This document shows, piece by piece, positions 55,929 through 64,000 of a DNA stretch of 64,000 nucleotides. The stretch is from Adineta ricciae (Eukaryota > Rotifera > Eurotatoria > Adinetida > Adinetidae): positions 186,001 through 250,000 of the forward strand of contig CAJNOJ010000124.1 of the NCBI GenBank assembly GCA_905250025.1, given 5' to 3'. The first letter of the stretch is position 1. Each line of letters opens with the position of its first letter. The notes under the pieces were generated by a model, which had not been told where the DNA came from, searched no databases, and was given only the letters and a program-made list of their open reading frames with translations. Made by a program: the position numbers and the translations under genes.

Positions 55929-56876
55929 CTATTTTGTCTCCTCGTTAACGAAGATGTCCAATGGTAAAAATGCACCAATTGTATAATTGGGCATATCGAC
56001 AACTTGTGTGGCACGAATATCAACTGCAACCGAACATAACATATATGCTTCTTCTCTTGTCAATCCTTTATTTTGCACCAAGTAAACAATCATTTGTCGA
56101 ATTGCCTGTTTCGCTGCTTCGCGCATATCGTCCGCAATGCCTAATACAGAATAATAACGTGTCGACGATCGTTCTTCCGTTCGTGTCAACAAACATGGAC
56201 TTGTAACATGACTAACAGATTCGCCACGTATTACAGTCAAACGAACTGACACGATTACGGGTGTTTCGATTGCTGTACCACATACTTCGCCATCTCCTTG
56301 TGCCGCATGACCGTCACCAATACTAAAGAGTGCACCTTCACATTCAATTGGTAGATATAGTTTGGATCCTTTGGTTAAATATTTCGTGTCGATATTACCA
56401 CCGGTGCAATAGGGAGGTATTGTGGAGAAAGATCCTGGCAAACCTCGTGCCACACCACATTCGCCAGTGAATGGGCGAATCGGAATGCGGATTTGATTCG
56501 GCTTAAACCAAGCGAAGCCTTGATCTTGATCCAATTGCCATATTTTCAGTTGTGCTTCTGGAAACTCCTCGTGGAGCAATCCAAAATTTGGAATAATAGC
56601 AGTCCAGCCCCACGTAGCTATTTTGATATCGACAATTTCAACTTCCAATACATCACCAGGTTTGGCATTACGAACAAAAATTGGTCCATTGATCTGATCT
56701 AATTTCGACATATCAAACGAGTGAATGGCATCCACAGTCGAGCCGGCTGTCACTTGACCATTCGATGCATCGAGACAGTCGAATGTAACTATTTCACCAG
56801 AATCGATCGTAGCAACCGGAGGAATCGAATTATCCCATGCTAAATGATGCTGATGTCGATGAATATGATGCGTCAT
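55929..56876 (-). CDS. Acetamidase/formamidase
   Basis: This intronless gene of 315 aa starts at ATG 56874-56876 (MTHHIHRHQHHLAWD). It carries the FmdA/AmdA hallmarks: an N-terminal His-rich strand, VTFDCLDASNGQ, GDVLEVEIVDI, GFAWFKPNQIR, GECGVARG, TGGNIDTKYL and GDGHAAQGDGEVCGTAIE. The length is typical for the family. The enzyme hydrolyses small amides (formamide, acetamide) to ammonia and acid in the cytosol. The family is bacterial and fungal, so horizontal transfer is likely. It is transcribed away from the P450 gene, sharing a 376-bp promoter region, and convergent with the MFS exporter. Confidence 0.92.
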   Translation of the reverse strand: MTHHIHRHQHHLAWDNSIPPVATIDSGEIVTFDCLDASNGQVTAGSTVDAIHSFDMSKLDQINGPIFVRNAKPGDVLEVEIVDIKIATWGWTAIIPNFGLLHEEFPEAQLKIWQLDQDQGFAWFKPNQIRIPIRPFTGECGVARGLPGSFSTIPPYCTGGNIDTKYLTKGSKLYLPIECEGALFSIGDGHAAQGDGEVCGTAIETPVIVSVRLTVIRGESVSHVTSPCLLTRTEERSSTRYYSVLGIADDMREAAKQAIRQMIVYLVQNKGLTREEAYMLCSVAVDIRATQVVDMPNYTIGAFLPLDIFVNEETK

Positions 56877-57252
56877 ACGGATATTGATCAAAATTTACAA
56901 TGGAAACTTTCTTTCGTTCGCACTGATTTGTTTTATCGATTGTCTTTATGATACATACAAGACGAGATCAACTATGCAGACCATTAATAAGACAAATCGA
57001 CAGAGGTCATGCTCTATCAATTGATTATAGACGAGTACTTCGTCTTTCATTTGAATTCTGTCTAAACTGTATATCGGTAGAGAAAATTTTATGATTGCAG
57101 AATGACTCAACTCGTGTCTTCAAATGTGATGCGAAGATGCAGCGAAGCACGTCCTAACAAACCGTATTTTATATCTATGAAAATGGGACGCCCAAGGGCA
57201 AAGTAGAGAATAAGAAAAGGTGCGATCATCATATTGTCGTAAACATCAAAAC
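56877..57252. promoter_or_regulatory. Bidirectional promoter region, acetamidase (-) / P450 (+)
   Basis: These 376 bp lie between two divergent start codons. The second version (60313-60688) is also 376 bp long and well conserved, more so than the convergent spacer 53042-53955 appears to be. No clear TATA box is seen. Confidence 0.5.
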
Positions 57253-58971
57253 ATGTATCTCACAATTATCGTTGTTGCTTGTTTTATCAGTCTTCTTGTT
57301 ATCTACTTGTCGATTTTAAAATCTCGATATTCATATTTTCAATGTCGAGGTATTCCAGGCCCTTCGCCCACTTTCTTTCTTGGCCATTTCGGTATTATAT
57401 GGTCGACGAAATCTTATTCGCGTCAATTACAATCATGGACGAAACAATTCGGTTCAATTTATGGTATTTTTGAAGGCACTCGTCCATTCTATGTTGTGTC
57501 CGATGTTGATTTCCTTCAAAATATATTTATTCATCAATTTTCATCCTTCAATTCACATCGCATTTCTTTCCTTTACAAATTATCTAAATCAGTACATTTG
57601 ATTGGTGCTGATTCAGCACGATGGCATCAACAACGACACGCTATCAATCCTGCATTTTCAGCCGCAAAACTCAAGCTTATGGACCCACTCATCGATCGAT
57701 GCATCGAATCATTTATCGAGAAATCATCTGAAATAAATCAAGAAAGCAACGAATTTGATATCTATAAGTTATATCAACGATTAACCATGGATGTTATCTG
57801 TTAGTATATTCATTCGTTTTACAAAATATATGATTTTGTATATTTTGCATCGGTTCCAGGTCATTGTGCATTTGGCATTGATACAGATATGCAAAATGAT
57901 GTCGATAACGAGATGATGGCTAAAGCAGCTGTTATTTTCAAACAAGATGTCGAACGCATGTCATTGACAAAATTGAGCTATCTTATGCCATGGTTAACAC
58001 CCATTCTCACTCGATTCCTTCTCTTTCAGACAGTTCTTTTTCATACTCTTCACAGACTGGCACCTACTATTTTTCCCGATCTTACGGATAAGATACCTCG
58101 TTTTTGGCTTCTCGCAAGAGTCCAACAAGTTATCGATGCGCGCAACACCGAATCAGGAGCAGATACAGCGAAACGAATTGATCTTTTGCAATTGATGCTT
58201 GATGCGAAAACTACGTCGCAGCATGAGGTTCCTTAATCACCCTGAAATAGTTTGATATCTTTTGTGTGTATGTGTATCCTAGGAAACTACACGTGAGAAA
58301 GGACTGACCAATGATGAAATCAAAGCAAATATTTTTCTCTTCATGGTTGCTGGCTTTGACACAACATCGACAATGTTAGCGAATTGTACTTACGTACTAG
58401 CTATAAAGCCTGCAATCCAAGAGAAGCTTTATGAAGAAATTCATAGTTTGGAAAAAGACAAGTTTGATTATGATACAATAACTAAACTAGAATACATGGA
58501 ATTATTTCTACGAGAAGTTCTTCGTATGTATCCTGCTTCCACAAGTGTACTCACCAGAGTATGCAATGAAACAACAACTGTATGCGGTCATCTTATTGAG
58601 AAAGGTAAAGTGCTTTTCGAGCATGTTTTGATTTGTTTTTCTATTTGGCCTGCTCAGGAAGTGTTATTCAAACAGATTTATTTACAATTCATTATAATCC
58701 TGATCTATGGGGCCCTGATGATCCACATGAGTTCGTGCCTGAACGGCATCTAACCAAACGACATCCAATGGCACTTTTAACATTTGGTGCTGGGCCACGT
58801 ATATGTATTGGAATGCGATTTGCGATGATGGAGATCAAAATGACTCTCGCACGTTTACTACACGATTATAAAATATTACCTGGTAAACATTTAGAAGAAG
58901 GCTTTCAACTTCGTGATGGATTTGTTATACAGCCAGATGCTGTTTATATTAAACTTCAAAAGCGTAACTAA
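57253..58971 (+). CDS. Cytochrome P450, CYP3-clan-like (first version)
   Basis: Exons 57253-57799, 57860-58227, 58283-58604 and 58658-58971 join in phase to 516 aa. An N-terminal membrane anchor (LTIIVVACFISLLVIYLSIL) is followed by the proline hinge GIPGPSPTFFLGH. The C-helix region has WHQQRHAINPAF. The I-helix oxygen motif is AGFDTTS, the K-helix ExxR is EVLR, the PERF-like box is FVPERH, and the haem loop is FGAGPRICIG with the axial cysteine. All catalytic motifs are intact. The enzyme should be an ER-bound monooxygenase of broad substrate range. Its place beside acetamidase and an MFS exporter fits xenobiotic metabolism. Confidence 0.93.
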
Positions 58972-59073
58972 TGAAAACAAGCTTACAAACGTTATAGACA
59001 ATCTTTTTCTTCTATTAACATACATATGTACTCGCGCTGCTATGAATAGCTCTATAATGATTAGACAAGTGTT

Positions 59074-60236
59074 TCAAAATTTAGTGTTGTGACTGGCAAT
59101 TGAACTGTTCGAAGAACTACGAGGAATTGAATAAAGAGCAGGAGTTCGGAGAATATCACGCTTAGTACTGGGTTGAACGGTACGACGTATGGAATAAATA
59201 CATTTCTTGACTAATCCAGAGAAATGACACTTGACGACTACCATGTATTGGCACATAAATAATAATAAGGCCAGAATACTTATACTTCCGAATATGATAA
59301 ATACACCAGCCATTGTTCCAATCGACAGCTGATCAACTAGTATCGACGATGTATTCGAACAATAACTGGTTTGAAACCATTTCGTTTTTAAACTATCTAA
59401 TACACCTGATTCTCGCAATGATAGGATATTTACGTCTAAAACTTGTTGATAAATCCAGTTCTTTTGAGTAACAATTCCAAACTGACTGTAATCAGCAGGC
59501 GCGCCAACTAATGTTAAATTGCAGTAAACATTCCCAACGAAATATTCTGACACGCCACTATCCATCAAAGCTACGTCGATTACATTCGTCAAGAGTTTCT
59601 GAAAGGTTTCACCTTTTGTGCGTAATGGATAAAAATCTCGACTACCACCGGATACTTCTCGTAAATAAAAGGTTTCAATAGCCGTATTCGTACGAATACC
59701 TATCCGTCCAGGTGCAGCTTTTCCATTTTTCAAGTCCTCAATACCAGAAATTATGTTATTTGTCTTAGCTACTGTTAAATCAGACGTCAGATTCGCTTGA
59801 TATTGCGCTACTAGAACAAAACTGAGAATGTATATAGCAGCAGTTACTAATCGACTCATCAGCGTCCTGATACGATAATCCCAATTATATCCAACAAGAG
59901 TTCCAAACGCGTAATACATACTTAATTCAAATTGATGAATGAGAGATTTACGTTTCATTGTTCGATTGCGCCGACATTCAAACAAAAATATCAAAATAGC
60001 CGACCAGACAATAACGCATATGATGATTATCCAAAGATGACATGAAAAGGGTCGTAGGAAAGACCAATAATTGACTGGTTCGATGGGCGTAATACGTGTG
60101 ATAATTCGTAAGGAATTATCAAAAATTCCGGCGGAGAAAGTAACTAATTTTCGTCGATCGGCATAGATTGTCACATCACCAACAACCATATCATAATCGC
60201 CATTTGCAACGGCATTAATAAGTGCATTGTAACTCT
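59074..60236 (-). CDS. Ionotropic glutamate receptor, 3' part (first version, cut by assembly gap)
   Basis: The frame starts at the N (60237) and ends at 59074. It covers the end of S1 (VVGDVTIYADRR), M1 (LWIIIICVIVWSAILIFLF), the pore loop YYAFGTLVGYNWDYR, M3 (YILSFVLVAQYQANLTSDLT), S2 and M4 (MAGVFIIFGSISILALLLF). The pore sequence contains VGY as in potassium-channel filters. The fuller version is 62510-64000. Confidence 0.88.
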
Positions 60237-60237
60237 N
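60237..60237. other. Assembly junction (single N)
   Basis: The left side ends inside the glutamate receptor, and the right side restarts inside acetamidase at the base equivalent to 56812. An open frame that bridges the N is an artefact. Confidence 0.95.
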
Positions 60238-60312
60238 ATCGATCGTAGCAACCGGAGGAATCGAATTATCCCATGCTAAATGATGCTGATGTCGATGAAT
60301 ATGATGCGTCAT
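60238..60312 (-). CDS. Acetamidase N-terminal piece (second version)
   Basis: This encodes the first 25 residues (MTHHIHRHQHHLAWDNS...) with start ATG 60310-60312, identical in protein to 56802-56876. It is cut by the N. Confidence 0.8.
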
Positions 60313-60688
60313 ACGGATATTGATCAAAATTTACAATGGAAACTTTCTTTCGTTCGCAATGATTTGTTTTATCGGTTGTCTTTATGATACATACAAGACG
60401 AGATCAACTATGCAGACCATTAATAAAACAAATCGACAGAGGTCATGCTCTATCAATTGATTATAGACGAGTACTTCGCCTTTCATTTGAATTCGGTATA
60501 AACTGTATATCGGTAGAGAAAATTTTACAATCACAGAATGACTCAACTCGTGTCTTCAAATGTGATGTGGAGATGCAGCGAAGCACGTCCTATCAAACCT
60601 TATTTTATATCTATGAAAATGGGACGTCCAAGGGCAAAGTAGAGAATAAGAAAAGGTGCGATGATCATATTGTCGTAAACATCAAAAC
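60313..60688. promoter_or_regulatory. Bidirectional promoter region (second version)
   Basis: Same length as 56877-57252 with scattered substitutions; see that entry. Confidence 0.45.
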
Positions 60689-62405
60689 ATGCATCTCACA
60701 ATTATCGTCGTTGTTTGTTTTATCAGTCTTCTTGTTATCTACTTGTCAATTTTAAAATCTCGATATTCATATTTTCAACGTCGAGGTATTCCAGGCCCTT
60801 CGCCCACTTTCTTTCTTGGCCATTTCGGTATTATATGGTCGACGAAATCTTATTCGCGTCAATTACAATCATGGACAAAACAATTTGGCTCAATTTATGG
60901 TCTTTTTGAAGGCACTCGTCCATTCTATGTTGTGTCCGATGTTGATTTTCTTCAAAATATATTCATTCATCAATTTTCATCCTTCAATTCGCATCGTATT
61001 TCTTTCCTTTACAAATTATCTAAATCAGTGCATTTGATTGGTGCGGATTCAGCACGATGGCATCAACAACGACACGCTATCAATCCTGCATTTTCAGCCG
61101 CAAAACTCAAGCTTATGAACCCACTCATCGATCGATGCATCGAATCATTTATCGAGAAATCATCTGAAATAAATCAAGAAAGCAACGAATTTGATATCTA
61201 TAAGTTATATCAACGATTAACCATGGATGTTATCTGTTAGTATACATTCGTTTTACAAAATATATGATTTTGTATATGTTGCATTCGTTCCAGGTCATTG
61301 TGCATTTGGCATTGATACAGATATGCAAAATGATGTCGATAACGAGATGATGGCTAAAGCAGCTATTATTTTCAAACAAGATGTCGAACGCATGCCATTG
61401 ACAAAACTGAGCTATCTAATGCCATGGTTAACACCCATTCTCGCTCGATTCCTTCTCTTTCAGACAGTTCTTTTTCATGCTCTCCACAGACTGGCACCTA
61501 CTATTTTTCCCGATCTTACGGATAAGATACCTCGTTTTTGGCTTCTCGCAAGAGTCCAACAAGTTATCGATGCGCGTAACATCGGATCAGGAGCAGATAC
61601 AGCGAAACGAGTTGATCTTCTGCAACTGATGCTTGATGCGAAAACTAAGTCGCAGCATGAGGTTCCTTAATCACTCTGAAATAGTTTGATATCTTTTGTG
61701 TGTATGTATATCCTAGGAAACTACATGCGAGAAAGGATTGACCAATGATGAAATCAAAGCAAATATTTTTCTCTTCATGGTTGCTGGCTTTGACACAACA
61801 TCGACAATGTTAGCGAATTGTACTTACGTATTAGCTACAAAGCCTGAGATCCAAGAGAAGCTTTATGAAGAAATTCACAGTTTGGATAAAGACAAGTTTG
61901 ATTATGATACAATAACTAAAATAGAATACATGGAATTATTTCTACGAGAAGTTCTTCGTATGTATCCTGCTTCCACATCCGTACTCACCAGAGTATGCAA
62001 TGAAACAACAACTGTATGCGGTCATCTTATTGAGAAAGGTAAAGTGCTTTTCGGACATGTTTTGATTTGTTTTTCTATTTTGCCTACTCAGGAAGTGTTA
62101 TTCAAACAGATTTATTTACAATTCATTATAATCCTGATCTATGGGGTCCTGATGATCCACATGAGTTCGTGCCTGAACGGCATCTAACCAAACGACATCC
62201 AATGGCACTTTTAACATTTGGTGCCGGACCGCGTATATGTATTGGAATGCGATTTGCGACGATGGAGATCAAAATGACTCTCGCACGTTTAGTACACGAT
62301 TATAAAATATTGCCTGGTAAACATTTAGAAGAAAGCTTTCAACTTCGTGATGGATTCGTTATACAGCCAGATGCTGTTTATATTAAACTTCAAAAGCGTA
62401 ACTGA
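60689..62405 (+). CDS. Cytochrome P450, CYP3-clan-like (second version)
   Basis: Exons 60689-61235, 61294-61661, 61717-62038 and 62092-62405 have the same lengths as in the first version, giving 516 aa. All key motifs (GIPGPSPTFFLGH, AGFDTTS, EVLR, FVPERH, FGAGPRICIG) are kept. Differences are scattered and mostly conservative, for example LLHDYK against LVHDYK, as expected for alleles. Confidence 0.93.
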
Positions 62406-62509
62406 TGAAAACAAGCTTACAAATGTTATAAAACAAATCTTTTTCTTCTATTATCATACATATGTACTCGGGCTGCTACTAATAGCTCTATAATGATTAG
62501 ACAAGTGTT

Positions 62510-64000
62510 TCAAAATTTAGTGTTGTGGCTGGCAATTGAACTGTTCGAAGAACTACGAGGAACTGAATAAAGAGCAGGAGTTCGAAGAATATCACGCTTA
62601 GTACTGGGTCGAACGGTACGACGTATGAAATAAATAGATTTCTTGACTAATCCAGAGAGATAGTACTTGACGATTACCATGTTTTGGCACATAAATAATA
62701 ATAATGCCAGAATACTTATACTTCCGAATATGATAAATACACCAGCCATTGTTCCAATCGACAGCTGATCAACTAGTATCGACGATGTATTCGAACAATA
62801 GCTGGCTTGAAACCATTTCGTTTTCAAACTATCTAATACACCCGATTCTCGCAATGATAGGATATTTACGTCTAAAATTTGTTGATAAATCCAGTTCTTT
62901 TGAGTAACAATTCCAAACTGACTGTAATCAGCAGGCGCGCCAACTAATGTTAAATTGCAGTAAACATTCCCAGCGAAATACTCTGACACGCCACTATCCA
63001 TCAAAGCTACGTCGATTACATTAGTCAAGAGTTTCTGAAAGGTTTCAGCCTTTGTGCGTAATGGATAAAAATCTCGACTACCACCGGATACTTCTCGTAA
63101 ATAAAAGGTTTCAATAGCCGTATTCGTACGGATACCTATCCGTCCAGGTGCCACTTTTCCGTTTTTCAAGTCCTCAATACCAGAAATGATGTTATTTGTC
63201 TTAGCTACTGTTAAATCAGACGTCAGATTCGCTTGATATTGCGCTACTAGAACAAAACTGAGAATGTATATAGCACCAGTTACTAATCGACTCATAGGCG
63301 TCCTGATACGATAATCCCAATTATATCCAACAAGAGTTCCAAACGCGTAATACATACTTAATTCAAATTGATGAATGAGAGATTTACGTTTCATTGTTCG
63401 ATTGCGACGGCCTTCAAATAAAAATATTAAAATAGCCGACCAGACAATAACGCATATGATGATTATCCAAAGATGAAATGAAAACGGTCGTAGGAAAGAC
63501 CAATAATTGACTGGTTCGACGGGTGCAATACGTGTGATAATTCGTAATGAATTATCAAAAATTCCGGCGGAGAAAGTAACTAATTTTCGTCGATCAGCAT
63601 AGATTGTCACATCACCAACAACCATATCATAAGCGCCATTTGCAACGGCATTAATAAGTGCATTGTAACTCTGATTTGATGGTAAACACGTTATATTTGA
63701 AATGAATCCCATTGCTTTTTCTAACTGTTTTATAAGATCAGGAATATATCCGACTATTTTCTGAGCTGTTTGTCCATAGTCATCAGTGGTCGCTGTACAT
63801 TTTGTAAACGGTACTGCCTCGATAACAGCAATTTGTAGAACTAAACCTGAAATTGATGCATAACCAGTAGGAGGTACGGTTGATTTACCAGGCCATATAA
63901 TCGAGCTCATCCGTCCATTAGCTGTCCATTCACCTGTCTCTGATGAGACGAGCACTGGAACATAACTTAGAATATTAGAAGAACTCTGCACATTTTTCAC
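62510..64000 (-). CDS. Ionotropic glutamate receptor with K+-channel-like pore (second version, 5' end outside)
   Basis: This is a 496-codon open frame continuing past the window edge. It starts in the segment before S1 (IIWPGKSTVPPTGYAS, a signature shared with plant-type receptors). Next come S1 (GYIPDLIKQLEKAMGF, VVGDVTIYADRRKLVTFSAG), M1, and the pore loop FGTLVGYNWDYR. M3 is QYQANLTSDLT in place of the usual SYTANLAAFLT. S2 (VALMDSGVSEYF, FGIVTQKNW, LRESGVLDSLKTKWF), M4 and a basic tail follow. Family knowledge: a ligand-gated cation channel binding amino acids. The VGY core suggests potassium permeability, as described for AvGluR1 of Adineta vaga. Confidence 0.9.
   Translation of the reverse strand: MKNVQSSSNILSYVPVLVSSETGEWTANGRMSSIIWPGKSTVPPTGYASISGLVLQIAVIEAVPFTKCTATTDDYGQTAQKIVGYIPDLIKQLEKAMGFISNITCLPSNQSYNALINAVANGAYDMVVGDVTIYADRRKLVTFSAGIFDNSLRIITRIAPVEPVNYWSFLRPFSFHLWIIIICVIVWSAILIFLFEGRRNRTMKRKSLIHQFELSMYYAFGTLVGYNWDYRIRTPMSRLVTGAIYILSFVLVAQYQANLTSDLTVAKTNNIISGIEDLKNGKVAPGRIGIRTNTAIETFYLREVSGGSRDFYPLRTKAETFQKLLTNVIDVALMDSGVSEYFAGNVYCNLTLVGAPADYSQFGIVTQKNWIYQQILDVNILSLRESGVLDSLKTKWFQASYCSNTSSILVDQLSIGTMAGVFIIFGSISILALLLFMCQNMVIVKYYLSGLVKKSIYFIRRTVRPSTKRDILRTPALYSVPRSSSNSSIASHNTKF

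Larger units (their letters stand above)
56812..60236. repeat. Direct duplicate block (first version), acetamidase 5' end to glutamate receptor
   Basis: It matches 60238-63672 in order and orientation, covering the acetamidase start, the whole P450 gene and most of the receptor 3' half. It ends exactly at the N at 60237. Confidence 0.92.

Noticed and set aside
59074-60327. Open frame joining acetamidase N-terminus to a glutamate receptor
   Set aside because: The two halves meet at the N at 60237 and each continues normally elsewhere in the window, so the fusion is an assembly artefact.
1-64000. tRNA, rRNA, transposon or telomeric repeat content
   Set aside because: None was recognised when reading both strands; no terminal-repeat pairs, reverse transcriptase or transposase motifs were seen. 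A covariance-model and repeat-library search would be needed to exclude small ones.

Overview
This is nuclear DNA from a eukaryote, and the gene content points to a bdelloid rotifer (Adineta/Rotaria type). Genes are compact, AT-rich and cut by very short GT-AG introns, mostly about 48-60 bp. Several families are typical of bdelloids: ADP-ribosyltransferase/TPR proteins, divergent small GPCRs, glutamate receptors with a potassium-channel-like pore, and mucin/NHL surface proteins. These sit among intronless or near-intronless genes of non-metazoan type: a hydantoinase-DUF917 fusion, a DUF604-like glycosyltransferase pair, a 14-TM MFS exporter and an acetamidase. No database was searched, so taxon and origins are inferences from recognised motifs.

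The window is a stitched scaffold. Single N characters stand at 15067, 54657 and 60237. At each one the sequence jumps back and re-reads a diverged copy of what came before: 1-15066 is repeated at 20735-36532, 52684-54656 at 54658-56629, and 56812-60236 at 60238-63672. The copies look like alleles (or ohnologues) whose contig ends were concatenated rather than merged, so gene counts should be halved there.

Layout. Left copy (1-15066): 3' part of the hydantoinase-DUF917 gene, glycosyltransferase 1, an EGF/mucin secreted protein, a His-rich Cys-rich protein, glycosyltransferase 2, a membrane NHL-repeat protein, a phospholipid scramblase, and the 3' part of the ART-TPR gene. After the first N come a glutamate receptor fragment, a GPCR, a mucin-like secreted protein, and then the whole block again in its other version (19288-38989), including the complete 1244-aa ART-TPR gene. 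The single-copy section 39561-53041 has a coiled-coil repeat protein, FEM1, an aquaglyceroporin, a 1293-aa three-module membrane protein, two decayed Rab-type GTPase relics and the MFS exporter. The last section (53956-64000) holds acetamidase, cytochrome P450 and a glutamate receptor in two partly overlapping versions.

Functional themes are small-molecule handling (hydantoinase, acetamidase, P450 and MFS export, the last three side by side), chemosensation (glutamate receptors, GPCR), surface glycoproteins and their glycosyltransferases, and membrane biology (scramblase, aquaporin).

The duplicated sequence allows allele-level comparison. It shows gene conversion between the two glycosyltransferase paralogues inside each copy, a presence/absence 59-bp intron, strong minisatellite expansion in two secreted-protein genes, a compensated start-codon frameshift, and an in-frame stop in the hydantoinase gene.
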